A stretch of DNA of 45,843 bases from NCBI GenBank assembly GCA_024276125.1, contig JAJRXT010000075.1, positions 1 through 45,843 of the forward strand. The letters run 5' to 3'. Within the stretch, counting starts at the first letter, position 1. Each line of letters opens with the position of its first letter. Below, in pieces: positions 35,580 to 43,421 of this stretch. The notes under the pieces are model-generated. The model made no database searches and was not told where the DNA came from. It saw only the letters and a list, made by a program, of their open reading frames with translations. Position numbers and translations under genes: made by a program. Source of the stretch: a bacterium (GTDB taxonomy: Bacteria > SZUA-182 > SZUA-191 > JAJRXT01).

Positions 35580-36413
35580 ATGATTAGTATGTCGCTGCTT
35601 GAAGCATTGGAAAATGACCAGCATAACAAATTGCCTCACGAAACATTTGTCAGAGGGTTCATAAGAGCATATGCCAAATTCGTAGGACTTAATCAGGATG
35701 AGGTAATTACTAATTTTGAGCTTTATCTGCAATCCTTAAGTAAAGAGACGGCGCCGGAAGAAGAAATTAAACAAGCCCCTGTTTCAAATAACAGTAAATA
35801 CGGTATGTTTATTGTAATCGCTGTTTTGTTGCTTGCAGGCTTAAGCATCGCAGCATATTTCGCACTGCGTAATGGTAAGCAAAAAACTGCGGATAAGGCG
35901 ATAACATCAGAAAAAACACCTATAATCGCTCCAAAACCAATTATAGATATAAAACAAAGCAAACCTGTAGAATCTAAATCAGCAGAGAATGACCAAAAAA
36001 AAACAGAATCCACAAAAACACCGGAAAAAGAGCTGAAAAAAGATGAAAAAAGCTTACAAAACCAAGAGATAAAAACTAATACTATTGACAAACCCAAGCC
36101 GGAACAAACAGCGCTCACCAAACCCAAGGAAACCAAAAAACATACCCCAACCGCGCAAGGGGTAGTTCTAACCTTAAAAGCTAAAGAAAAAACCTGGATA
36201 TTATATCAAACTGATGATGATGATGAAAACGATATTATCCTGGGAGAGGGAAGTTCTAAAACCATTAGTGCCAACCAAAAAATAACGCTTACTCTTGGCA
36301 ATGCAGCAGGAGTTGAAGCCGTATTAAACGGTGAAAAACTCCCCCAGTTAGGGGAATCCGGCAGCGTTGTCAGAGGATTGGTTTTTGAGGCAAAACCAAA
36401 GAACTCAAATTAA
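35580..36413 (+). CDS. RodZ-like HTH-membrane protein, rest of the gene after an in-frame stop
   Basis: From ATG 35580 (AAAGG 6 bases upstream could allow a restart) the 277-residue frame has the second half of the HTH_25 domain (LLEALENDQHNKLPHETFVRG-FIRAYAKFVG), a membrane segment (about 79-97), a Lys/Pro/Thr-rich linker and a C-terminal DUF4115 beta domain (LTLKAKEKTWILY). RodZ-like proteins connect the cytoskeleton with cell-wall synthesis. The first 27 codons and a stop lie upstream at 35499. A DNA-binding function would be lost, but the membrane and periplasmic parts could remain. Confidence 0.85.
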   Translation: MISMSLLEALENDQHNKLPHETFVRGFIRAYAKFVGLNQDEVITNFELYLQSLSKETAPEEEIKQAPVSNNSKYGMFIVIAVLLLAGLSIAAYFALRNGKQKTADKAITSEKTPIIAPKPIIDIKQSKPVESKSAENDQKKTESTKTPEKELKKDEKSLQNQEIKTNTIDKPKPEQTALTKPKETKKHTPTAQGVVLTLKAKEKTWILYQTDDDDENDIILGEGSSKTISANQKITLTLGNAAGVEAVLNGEKLPQLGESGSVVRGLVFEAKPKNSN

Positions 36414-36450
36414 AATAAATCTCCGCAAACTCAAAAGGAAATTAAACCAG

Positions 36451-37410
36451 TTGATAAAAGAAGGTAATCTAACAAAAAAAAAGAGTTGGGCAAAAAAACT
36501 CCGGCGAGGACTGAGTAAAACCCACCGTAATTTTATTCACAAATTAGAAAAACTTTTTCGCCGCCACAAAAGTATCACTCCAGAGCTGCTGGAAGAAGTT
36601 GAGGAACTACTGATAAGCGCTGATTTGGGAATGAATACGACCCGGCAAGTTGTAAGCGCAATTGAAAGACGCCTAAAGCGTAAACAATTAAAAGACTATG
36701 ACAGCATTAAATGCGCTATTCAAGAGAAACTGGAGCAAATATTAACTCAAAAATGCCAGGATATAGCGGAACAGGAAATATCTCCCAGCGTGATTCTAAT
36801 GTTGGGAGTAAATGGAGTAGGTAAAACCACCACTATTGGGAAAATGGCTTATCGCTATAAAAAAGAGGGTAAAAGAGTGATGCTGGCGGCAGCGGACACT
36901 TTTAGAGCGGCAGCTTGCGAACAATTACAAATATGGGGCAAGCGAGTCGGGATTGATGTTATAGGTTACCAAAAAAACGGGGCAGACCCATCCGCTGTAG
37001 TCTATGATGCCGTATCAGCAGCGATTGCCCGTAAAATAGACGTATTACTTATTGATACCGCAGGGCGGCTGCATACCAAGAAAAATCTTATGCAGGAATT
37101 AAAAAAAATGAAGAGGGTTGCCGCCGGCTGTCTGTCTGGCGCACCCCATGAGACGCTATTAGTCCTGGATGCAACCACCGGTCAAAACGCCGTTGCCCAA
37201 GCCAATAAATTCCATCAAGACATTGAGCTTACCGGATTAATAATTACCAAATTGGACGGCACCGCCAAGGGCGGAGTGGCTGTTGCTATTGTAAATGATT
37301 TAGACCTGCCGGTTAAAATGATAGGCGTAGGAGAAGATATTGAGGACTTACAGGATTTTAATGCCGGGGACTTTGTAAGCGCCCTGTTTGAAGGGGAGGA
37401 AAATGACTAA
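36451..37410 (+). CDS. ftsY: Signal recognition particle receptor FtsY
   Basis: The start is uncertain: TTG 36451 (AAAGG about 12 bases upstream) is preferred over TTG 36367, which lies inside the previous gene. The ~319-residue product has a basic N-terminus that binds lipid, then the N domain (LEEVEELLISADLG) and the GTPase domain with GVNGVGKTTTIGKMA (G1), AADTFRAAACEQL, DTAGRLH (G3), TKLDGTAKGG (G4) and GVGEDIEDLQDF. It docks SRP-ribosome complexes at the inner membrane. It overlaps ribD by 8 bases. Confidence 0.95.
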   Translation: MIKEGNLTKKKSWAKKLRRGLSKTHRNFIHKLEKLFRRHKSITPELLEEVEELLISADLGMNTTRQVVSAIERRLKRKQLKDYDSIKCAIQEKLEQILTQKCQDIAEQEISPSVILMLGVNGVGKTTTIGKMAYRYKKEGKRVMLAAADTFRAAACEQLQIWGKRVGIDVIGYQKNGADPSAVVYDAVSAAIARKIDVLLIDTAGRLHTKKNLMQELKKMKRVAAGCLSGAPHETLLVLDATTGQNAVAQANKFHQDIELTGLIITKLDGTAKGGVAVAIVNDLDLPVKMIGVGEDIEDLQDFNAGDFVSALFEGEEND

Positions 37411-38584
37411 ATTTAAAAACCAGGCGGCGAAAGACAAACATTATATGTTACAGGCCTTCCGCTTAGCGGAGAAGGGACGCGGACGCACGCGTCCTAATCC
37501 CATGGTAGGGGCGATATTGGTAAAAGATGATTCTATTATAGGTAAAGGCTATCACAAAAAAGCAGGCACGAATCATGCTGAGATAATAGCGCTTAATGAA
37601 GCCGGTGAAAATGCCAAAGGCGCTACATTGTACGTTACCTTGGAACCATGCTGTCATCAGGGGGCTACTCCGCCTTGTGTGGACAAGATAATACAGGCAA
37701 AACCCGCCAGGGTAGTAATCGCCATGCCTGATCCTAACCCTAAGGTCGGCGGTCGGGGAATTAGATTGCTTCGTGAGGCTGGTATACAGGTTGAGGTGGG
37801 ATTGCTGGAGAATAAGGCGCGCTTTCAAAATGAGATTTTTTTAAAATATGTAACCACCAACATACCGTTTGTTATCTTAACAATAGCGCTTACCATGGAT
37901 GGTAAAATAGCAACCAAGACAGGGGATTCCAAATGGGTCTCCGGCCCGGAGTCACGCCAGCGCGTACATCAGATTCGCAATCAGGTCGATGCTACCTGCG
38001 TAGGTATTGGTACGATTATTCGGGATGATTCGCGTCTTACTACCAGACTTATAGACAAACACGGGCGTGATCCTCTGCGGGTTGTAATAGACAGCCTGCT
38101 TAAGGTGCCTATAAAGGCCAATATTTTTATCCAAAAATCCAATGCTTCAAATATTATAGTTACCACCAAAAACGCCTTTTTTAAACGTATGCACGAAATA
38201 GAAAAAACCGGCAGCCGGGTGCTTGAGGTAAATTCACATGAGCGCAACAAGGTTGATTTAAAAGATATGATAAAGGAATTGGGTAAAATGGGTATTACCA
38301 GTATTATGATAGAGGGAGGAGCGGAAATAGCCGCCTCAGCTATAAAGGAAGATATTGTAGATAAGGTAATTTTCTTTATATCACCTAAGATAATAGGGGG
38401 AAAAACAGCGCCATGCCCGATAGGCGGCGAGGGAATAGCCAAAATGTCTGACGCCATAAAACTAAAGCATATAAAAACCAAAAATTATGGCGAGGATATT
38501 ATGATAGAAGGCTATATAGAAAAGCCTCCCAACTGTGTATATTCCCCATTGGGCTGCGGTTGCGGTTTGGATACTGTTAAATAA
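37403..38584 (+). CDS. ribD: Bifunctional riboflavin deaminase/reductase RibD
   Basis: ATG 37403 follows a strong GGGGAGG site. The 393-residue product has the deaminase domain (about 10-150) with the zinc ligands in NHAEIIAL and EPCCHQGATPPC, and the reductase domain (about 155-385) with MDGKIATKTGDSKWVSG and GGAEIAAS. It catalyses the deamination and side-chain reduction steps of riboflavin synthesis. The ribE gene begins 2 bases after its stop. The length is slightly above the family mean. Confidence 0.96.
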   Translation: MTKFKNQAAKDKHYMLQAFRLAEKGRGRTRPNPMVGAILVKDDSIIGKGYHKKAGTNHAEIIALNEAGENAKGATLYVTLEPCCHQGATPPCVDKIIQAKPARVVIAMPDPNPKVGGRGIRLLREAGIQVEVGLLENKARFQNEIFLKYVTTNIPFVILTIALTMDGKIATKTGDSKWVSGPESRQRVHQIRNQVDATCVGIGTIIRDDSRLTTRLIDKHGRDPLRVVIDSLLKVPIKANIFIQKSNASNIIVTTKNAFFKRMHEIEKTGSRVLEVNSHERNKVDLKDMIKELGKMGITSIMIEGGAEIAASAIKEDIVDKVIFFISPKIIGGKTAPCPIGGEGIAKMSDAIKLKHIKTKNYGEDIMIEGYIEKPPNCVYSPLGCGCGLDTVK

Positions 38585-38585
38585 T

Positions 38586-39218
38586 ATGTTTACCGGAATT
38601 ATAGAAAAGATCGGACAGGTGGGCGGCTTACAGCGTAAGGGGATTTCGGCTGATTTACAGATATACTCGCCGCTGGTTTCTCAACTTAAGCTGGGAGACA
38701 GTGTAAGCGTAAACGGAGTATGCCTTACGGTGGTAAGTATGGATAAGCTGCGCTTTAGCGTACAACTGGCGGCTGAAACCATACAGCGCACCAACTTGGG
38801 GCTGCTGAAGCCCCGTGATAAGGTAAATCTGGAGCCGGCCGTACCGGCAGGCGGCCGCTTAGGCGGGCATATTGTGCAGGGGCATGTAGACGGGAGCGCC
38901 TGTATCCGCCGACAGCAAAGGCTGCGGGACTATGCACTGTGGTATATGTCGGCTCCTGCGGCGCTGGTAAAATATATTGTACCCAAAGGCTCGGTCACTT
39001 TAGACGGGGTAAGCTTAACCGTAGTAGATGTAAAGAGCGCGCAATTTAGTGTATCCCTCATTCCGCATACTTTGGCTAATACCACTTTGGGCGGTAAAAA
39101 AATTGGGAATAAGCTCAATTTAGAGGTGGATATTCTGGGTAAGTATGTAGAGCGTATGCTGGAGGGGGAAGGAGGGGTTAAGTGCAATGTTGTTGACTTA
39201 AGAGAACCGTCATTCTGA
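38586..39218 (+). CDS. ribE: Riboflavin synthase alpha chain
   Basis: ATG 38586 (MFTGIIEKIGQV) starts a 210-residue protein with two tandem lumazine-binding folds (1-95 and 96-195), each with the pattern SVNGVCLTV / TLDGVSLTV and the AGGRLGGHIVQGHVDG stretch. It dismutates two lumazine molecules into riboflavin. Its last residues after LEVDILGKYVERML are poorly conserved, and the TGA lies in the start of a family B repeat (CCGTCATTCTGA), which thus supplies the stop. Confidence 0.96.
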   Translation: MFTGIIEKIGQVGGLQRKGISADLQIYSPLVSQLKLGDSVSVNGVCLTVVSMDKLRFSVQLAAETIQRTNLGLLKPRDKVNLEPAVPAGGRLGGHIVQGHVDGSACIRRQQRLRDYALWYMSAPAALVKYIVPKGSVTLDGVSLTVVDVKSAQFSVSLIPHTLANTTLGGKKIGNKLNLEVDILGKYVERMLEGEGGVKCNVVDLREPSF

Positions 39219-39339
39219 ACGAAACGAAGTGGAGTGAAGAATCTGTCCAAAGCGGGTAGATTTTTCGGTCTTCTGCCTCAGAATGACAAAATGACAGTTC
39301 TCAGATTTTTTCGTGTGTTTCGGGATTATATCCCGAAAC
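39208..39339. repeat. Family B repeat (39208-39288) and family A hairpin (39314-39339)
   Basis: The first begins with the ribE stop codon; the second is GTGTTTCGGGATTATATCCC-GAAAC. Nothing coding is seen up to 39405. Confidence 0.7.
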
Positions 39340-39405
39340 TGATCCGAAGATGTAAGGATCAGGAAGCAGGATACGTTTCAGGAAGGATTCCCGAAATACG
39401 GAATT

Positions 39406-39807
39406 CTACAAATTTGCCAATTCTACAAAATTGACTGGCTGTAGGTGAAGAGGGGGGAATCCGGCTCTACGAGTTAAATCTGCAATCAATTCTCTTGAAT
39501 ACGGAAACATAATGGCGGGGCAATTTATGTTTCCTATCTTATCAATAATTTTCTTTTCAAGAGCCTCTTGAAAAGAAAATATCCCTTCACTCTCAATATT
39601 AAAAGAAAAAGGAAGTTGGTCTTTTAGGAGAGATATCTTTAGATTTACCAATAATGTTTTATCTTTTTCAGAATACTTATAAGATAAATCCATTTTGGTT
39701 TCAATTTCCACGCCAGCAGTTTAATAAAAATTACAATTTACAGAAAAATTAATATTCAAAAACCTTAAACCATCGAATGTAATATTAAATGCGTTTTTAT
39801 GCGGCAT
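39406..39807 (-). pseudogene. SecB-like chaperone gene with an in-frame TAA
   Basis: ATG 39807 reads MPHKNAFNITFDGLRFLNIN-FSVNCNFY, then TAA (39721-39723), then in the same frame TAGVEIETKMDLSYKYSE and on to the typical SecB-like end INCPAIMFPYSRELIADLTR followed by RAGFPPLHLQPVNF. Full-length relatives have about 130-150 residues, as here when the stop is ignored. A GTG at 39711 could start a 101-residue remnant. SecB-like proteins serve as export chaperones or as chaperones of toxin-antitoxin-chaperone modules. The start overlaps the HTH gene by 11 bases, which favours the second role. Confidence 0.8.
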
Positions 39808-40144
39808 ATGACAGCTCGTCAGGATATATGTTGGCTCTCTTAATTATATTGTAATAAGGTCGTGGAATAGTGCTGTTATATTTAACAAGCGGCATTGTAA
39901 ATTCCCTGAAATTTAAACTATCTACAGGAATATTTATATAACCAGGGGCAGTAGTTGGCTTATAATTTCCTGAAACATCTAATTGAATTGTTTCGTTACT
40001 CTCTTTTTCCAGCTTTATTGCAAAAAGAAGACATATTAATTTATTGTTAGCCAGACCAATTTGTACTTCTTCACTTTCCCATCTTGAAACAGTAACATTG
40101 GAAACACCTTGTAAATTAGCAAACTTACTGGCATTCAACCGCAT
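39797..40144 (-). CDS. HTH antitoxin/regulator-like protein, N-terminus probably lost
   Basis: From ATG 40144 the 115-residue frame has the helix-turn-helix of XRE/MqsA-type antitoxins: FANLQGVSNVTVSRWESEEV. In the same frame upstream, KKKTLLIGKEIRFLRKH (to about 40200) is clearly family sequence, but no start codon is found there and a TAG cuts it off close to a family B repeat. Full relatives carry about 50-60 more N-terminal residues. The gene is therefore probably truncated. The overlapping SecB-like pseudogene suggests a dead toxin-antitoxin-chaperone module; no toxin gene remains. Confidence 0.7.
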   Translation of the reverse strand: MRLNASKFANLQGVSNVTVSRWESEEVQIGLANNKLICLLFAIKLEKESNETIQLDVSGNYKPTTAPGYINIPVDSLNFREFTMPLVKYNSTIPRPYYNIIKRANIYPDELSYAA

Positions 40145-40253
40145 ATGTTTCCTTAAAAACCTGATTTCTTTTCCAATTAATAATGTTTTTTTCTTAACTA
40201 ACCCAAGTTGCTACCGATAGGTTCATTTTGCGGAAAATTTGCTTTTACATCGT

Positions 40254-40411
40254 TGTCATTCTGAACGGAGTGAAGCGGAATGAAGAATCTGCTCGCTATT
40301 GCGGGGGGAGATTCTTCAGGATAATATTATTTAGCCCCGATTCCGTATAAGAGTAATCTGTTTTAATTTATTGTGTTATACCGCCGCAGATTAACTCCCG
40401 AATTATTCGGG
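40254..40411. repeat. Truncated family B repeat (40254-40320) and family F hairpin (40388-40411)
   Basis: TTGTCATTCTGAACGGAGTG starts the family B copy, which lacks its right outer arm. GATTAACTCCCGAATTATTC-GGG is the family F unit, ending 4 bases before the tRNA 3' end and possibly acting as the end hairpin of its transcript. Confidence 0.65.
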
Positions 40412-40414
40412 TTA

Positions 40415-40489
40415 TGGTAGGCGATGTTGGATTTGAACCAACGACTTCTGCCGTGTGAAGGCAGCGCTCTCCCCCTGAGCTAATCGCCC
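40415..40489 (-). tRNA. tRNA-Val (anticodon CAC)
   Basis: On the minus strand the 75-base gene folds as a complete cloverleaf: acceptor GGGCGAT / ATCGCCT (first pair G-T), D arm GCTC/GAGC, anticodon stem CTGCC/GGCAG with loop TTCACAC (anticodon CAC), T arm GTTGG-TTCAAAT-CCAAC, discriminator A and an encoded CCA. It reads GTG codons. Confidence 0.97.
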
Positions 40490-40504
40490 ATATAAAATTA
40501 AATC

Positions 40505-40525
40505 AATTTATATCGAACTCAGGTT
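40505..40525. repeat. Family C end between the tRNA-Val promoter and gene
   Basis: The motif TTTATATCGAACTCAGGTTA is the right-end sequence of family C. No matching left end is nearby. It lies in the tRNA precursor leader. Confidence 0.6.
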
Positions 40526-40554
40526 AAATTAGTATTATTTAGGGAATTTGTCAA
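40526..40554 (-). promoter_or_regulatory. Promoter of tRNA-Val
   Basis: Minus strand: TTGACA (40549-40554), 17-base spacer, TAATTT (40526-40531). Transcription would start near 40519, about 30 bases before the mature 5' end. The rest of the gap up to 40700 shows nothing recognisable. Confidence 0.7.
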
Positions 40555-40709
40555 CCCCAATTATACTCTAACTTACAGGCGCTTTTAGCGGCCAGCCATA
40601 ACCGTTTATGGCAATCCATTTTTTTTAAACCTGTTTTATGCCGATCTGATAATGATAACAATACAAACCAAACTACTTGTAGTTATCATTTTAAATAGTA
40701 TGACTTTTA

Positions 40710-40718
40710 TGGTATAAT
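40710..40718 (+). promoter_or_regulatory. Possible extended -10 promoter of the Ig-like protein gene
   Basis: TGGTATAAT is an extended -10 box about 90 bases before the GTG start at 40808. The -35 region is weak. Confidence 0.45.
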
Positions 40719-40807
40719 TAGAATGGAAGGGTTTTACAGAAAGAGTCCTCCTCGTTAATATTAATCAATTCATAAAAAAATCGTCTGTAACAAAGGGATT
40801 TGTTTGC

Positions 40808-41944
40808 GTGTTTAAGCATACTTTTGATAAAGCATTTGACAAAGTATTATTTGATAATAAATTAGCGCCAAGCGGCTCATTTTTCCAAAAAAAGGATAAG
40901 TGGAAGAAATTAAGAAAAGCCGCTGCCTTATTCTGTTCGCTGCTTTTTCATGTTTTATTGTTAATAATACTTTCTTATCGATTAGATAATTTATATAAAA
41001 TCAGAATGGACCTAGCCGGCCCTAAAAGTATGCAATTTGTAAACTTTTTCCCCACACAACCGAATCCAATCCCAAAATCCGTCACTCAAAGGAAAAGTAC
41101 AGCGCAACCATTACAACAAAAGTCCTTTATCTCTCGTTTCAATAAAAACATTATTGCTATTAACAAAAGAGTCTTGCCTACTGCTACCGCATCAACCAAG
41201 CAAGTAGAACTGAAAAAAGATTTTATCCGTAAACAAAAACCCAAAAAAAAAATCAAGTACGAAGAAAAAAAAGTTTTTGAGGATTCGCTGGAAATAAAAG
41301 TCAAAAAGATTTTCTATGACGATAATGCAGCCAGAGAAATGTCCAGTCTGAACAAGGCTGATGTTATCATTACTGTCAATTTACCCATAGGAAATAGAGC
41401 GCCAAATTCAAAATTTATGCTAAGCGGCAGCATTAAACCCGGTATAAAAAAAGCCTTTTTGACTGTTAATGAAAAGACAAACAGATTGCAGATGAATTCG
41501 GAAAACTTCAGCATTATGGTGACTCTTAAAAAGGGGATTAATAATTTTACTGTGCTGGCTTTAACTAAAAAAGGCGGGGTGGGGAAAAAATCTTTTAAGG
41601 TATTATTTCTGCCGGTTAAAGAGGGACCCGCCATTTTCCTTACTTCACCTAAAAATGGTCTGGAGGGAGTAGAAACCGGTCAGGTGCTTTGGGTGGAAGG
41701 AACAGTAAGCGATCCGGCAGTAACTAAAGCTACACTGCTTTTAAATGAAATAGCGATTCCACTAAAAGTAAAAAACGGCTATTTCAGAAGAAAAATAATT
41801 ACGCCAAACAATAGAATAAATACTTTTCAAGTGTTAGCAATAGGTAGAAACGGAATCTCAGGCTACAGCGCACAACATACCGTCTTAGCTGGATATAGCG
41901 CTCAAACACCCAGCCGGGAAAATGTAAACCCCAGACCATATTAA
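40808..41944 (+). CDS. Membrane-anchored protein with Ig-like domains
   Basis: The 378-residue product starts at GTG (AAAGGGA upstream), has a basic cytoplasmic head, one membrane segment (about 39-57, FCSLLFHVLLLIILSYRL), a Lys/Gln-rich linker (70-165) and two periplasmic beta domains (about 180-280 and 285-370) that resemble bacterial Ig-like/glucodextranase-B-type folds: FMLSGSIKPGIKKAFLTVN and GVETGQVLWVEGTVSDPAV. The layout recalls TonB-like energy proteins but no TonB C-terminus is seen. The function is unknown. Confidence 0.65.
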   Translation: MFKHTFDKAFDKVLFDNKLAPSGSFFQKKDKWKKLRKAAALFCSLLFHVLLLIILSYRLDNLYKIRMDLAGPKSMQFVNFFPTQPNPIPKSVTQRKSTAQPLQQKSFISRFNKNIIAINKRVLPTATASTKQVELKKDFIRKQKPKKKIKYEEKKVFEDSLEIKVKKIFYDDNAAREMSSLNKADVIITVNLPIGNRAPNSKFMLSGSIKPGIKKAFLTVNEKTNRLQMNSENFSIMVTLKKGINNFTVLALTKKGGVGKKSFKVLFLPVKEGPAIFLTSPKNGLEGVETGQVLWVEGTVSDPAVTKATLLLNEIAIPLKVKNGYFRRKIITPNNRINTFQVLAIGRNGISGYSAQHTVLAGYSAQTPSRENVNPRPY

Positions 41945-41967
41945 GCCGAAGATTGGATTGTTCAGTC

Positions 41968-42153
41968 TTTATGTTTCTATAATAGGTTTTAATGATCAAT
42001 TTTTGTACTTGCCGGATTCTAAAAATCCGCCCAGCTTGACAGGTGTCAGATTTTTAGAATCTGACGCCACAAATAAACTTATGTTCTCGGTATGTCTCAT
42101 GCCAAAACTATTGCTCACCGCTAGGTGTTTCGGGGTGAGACACCCCGAAACAT
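41968..42153. repeat. Family E copy (41968-42072) and complete family A unit (42080-42153)
   Basis: The first stretch starts TTTATGTTTCTATAATAGG and is repeated directly at 43198-43280 over about 82 bases, including GATTCTAAAAATCC and ACAGGTGTCAG. The second is the best-preserved family A copy, with the centre TGCTCACCGCTAGGTG and ends TATGTT / AACATA. Confidence 0.8.
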
Positions 42154-42185
42154 AAAACAATCTTGCTTGATTTGCTTAAGGCGCC

Positions 42186-42344
42186 TTAAAAAAGGGCGTA
42201 AATAAATGGAGACAGCGCAGATGATTCTGTGAAAATTATCAATGCACCCATTAAAAGAAGAACTATTATTATAGGAGCTAACCAGAATTTTTTATTAACC
42301 CTCATAAACTCCCATAATTCTTTTACTAAACCCATTTTTCCCAT
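42186..42344 (-). CDS. DUF5989 family small membrane protein
   Basis: ATG 42344 (AAGGAG upstream) opens a 52-residue frame: MGKMGLVKELWEFMRVNKKF then WLAPIIIVLLLMGALIIF and a closing SSALSPFIYALF. This is the DUF5989 pattern, a short protein with one membrane helix that accompanies NodU-type carbamoyltransferases and SxtJ-like proteins. Here it is separated from them by a 259-bp MITE. The function is unknown. Confidence 0.9.
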   Translation of the reverse strand: MGKMGLVKELWEFMRVNKKFWLAPIIIVLLLMGALIIFTESSALSPFIYALF

Positions 42345-42422
42345 TTATTATCAACTCCTTTATTTTTTATATTGTAAATAAGGGATACCGATGTTTCAGG
42401 CTATCCCAAATGTATGTTATTA

Positions 42423-42681
42423 ACTGATGTTACGCAAACCCTGCTTTTTTAATGTATGGTGGGGCAAGCTAAGTATTATGAAAGAGTTTCAAAGATATAT
42501 TTAAGTCGATATTATCTCAAATAGTCGCGGACCCACCGCCATGTGTTCGCCGCTAAACGTGGTGGATTTAAGGGCAATCCTTGTGTAATGTACTATCCTT
42601 AATTTATAAAGAATGTCTGTTATATAAAGCCCCTTAATCCACTCTACAACGGCGTCGTTAGTTTTTTTGCGTAACATCAGT
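42423..42681 (+). mobile_element. Family D MITE, copy 2 (259 bp)
   Basis: The ends ACTGATGTTACGCAAA and TTTGCGTAACATCAGT are perfect inverted repeats, and TATTA flanks both sides (42418-42422 and 42682-42686). Length and internal sequence (CTTAATCCACTCTAC, CGCGGACCCACCG, CGTGGTGGATT) match copy 1 at 11109-11367 in the same orientation. It has no coding frame. It lies between the SxtJ-like and DUF5989 genes. Confidence 0.9.
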
Positions 42682-42690
42682 TATTAATAG

Positions 42691-42755
42691 ACGTTCAGAG
42701 TGCCCCACTCCGAAAGATATAATTTGCTAGAGACTAACTTTCAAATTATTCGGGC
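42691..42755. repeat. Degenerate family A and family F units
   Basis: GTTCAGAGTGCCCCACTCCG-AAAGATATA is an eroded family A hairpin; ACTTTCAAATTATTCGGGC is an eroded family F hairpin ending at the SxtJ-like stop. Confidence 0.5.
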
Positions 42756-43162
42756 TAGAATTGTTTCTCATAATCTTGCTTGTTTCTGGGCTTGCTGTCT
42801 TTAACCTTCCAACAGCTATCTGCCTGAGGCGCTATTTTAATGTCCAGTAAATCCATACCAAGCAATCTGCAAATTAAAGCAGTTGGAGTAAATACCAGAT
42901 AATAGATTATACACAAAAGCAAGCGGGTATTAAACCATCCAAGAGCGCCGGCAACCTTCATCCACCCATTATAAACCGGCCTGAGTCGTTCGGTAGCAGC
43001 CAGCGACAGTATGAGTAAAGTCGCGGCTACTCCAAGGAAATATAAATAGCCTGTTTTGGCAGCGCCATGCTTATAAAATAAAATTCCACTGATTACAGTT
43101 AAAATAACCGCAAGACCAATTCCAAAAGTTTTAATATCTTTTTTAGTAGCTGGTTTTTTCAT
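42755..43162 (-). CDS. SxtJ-like membrane protein
   Basis: The 135-residue product has four hydrophobic segments in two pairs (about 13-29, 38-53, then 70-95) and GWMKVAGALGWFNTRLLLCI-IYY with FTPTALICRLLGMDLL, the core of the SxtJ family that accompanies NodU-type carbamoyltransferases. Its function is not known. It has the same strand as the carbamoyltransferase gene, with a decayed hicB fragment and a family E repeat between them. Confidence 0.88.
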   Translation of the reverse strand: MKKPATKKDIKTFGIGLAVILTVISGILFYKHGAAKTGYLYFLGVAATLLILSLAATERLRPVYNGWMKVAGALGWFNTRLLLCIIYYLVFTPTALICRLLGMDLLDIKIAPQADSCWKVKDSKPRNKQDYEKQF

Positions 43163-43197
43163 AAATATATACCGTTTTGTAGTGAATTTATATGTTT

Positions 43198-43280
43198 TTT
43201 TATGTTTCTATAATAGGTTTTAATAATCACTTTTTGTACTGTAAGAATTCTAAAAATCCTTACAGTTTAACAGGTGTCAG
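43198..43280. repeat. Family E copy, truncating the hicB fragment
   Basis: It is a direct repeat of 41968-42049 with about 80% identity, ending ACAGGTGTCAG, exactly where the hicB-like sequence breaks off. Confidence 0.75.
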
Positions 43281-43416
43281 CGAGATAGCTTCAATTAAAC
43301 TTTGGCGGCATTCTTTTATGCTCATGCCTTGACCATTTGCTCCGGGCGCTTGAAGGACAATAGGCAATGTAATATTCTCAGTCGCGCTCAATTATGGCCG
43401 TAAATTCATTGTGCAT
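43276..43416 (-). pseudogene. Decayed HicB-type antitoxin gene
   Basis: From ATG 43416 the sequence reads MHNEFTAIIERD, a TGA in place of a glycine codon (GGA), EYYIAYCPS, then after a frameshift PGANGQGMSIKECRQSLIEA-ISL, and ends at a family E repeat. This is the N-terminal half of HicB (MxxEFTAIIERDGEYYIAYCP type). The helix-turn-helix half and any hicA are missing. Confidence 0.85.
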
Positions 43417-43421
43417 ATTAT

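Noticed and set aside
40490-40807. A further RNA gene upstream of the Ig-like protein
   Set aside because: No cloverleaf, conserved RNA motif or terminator is visible; only promoters and a repeat end.
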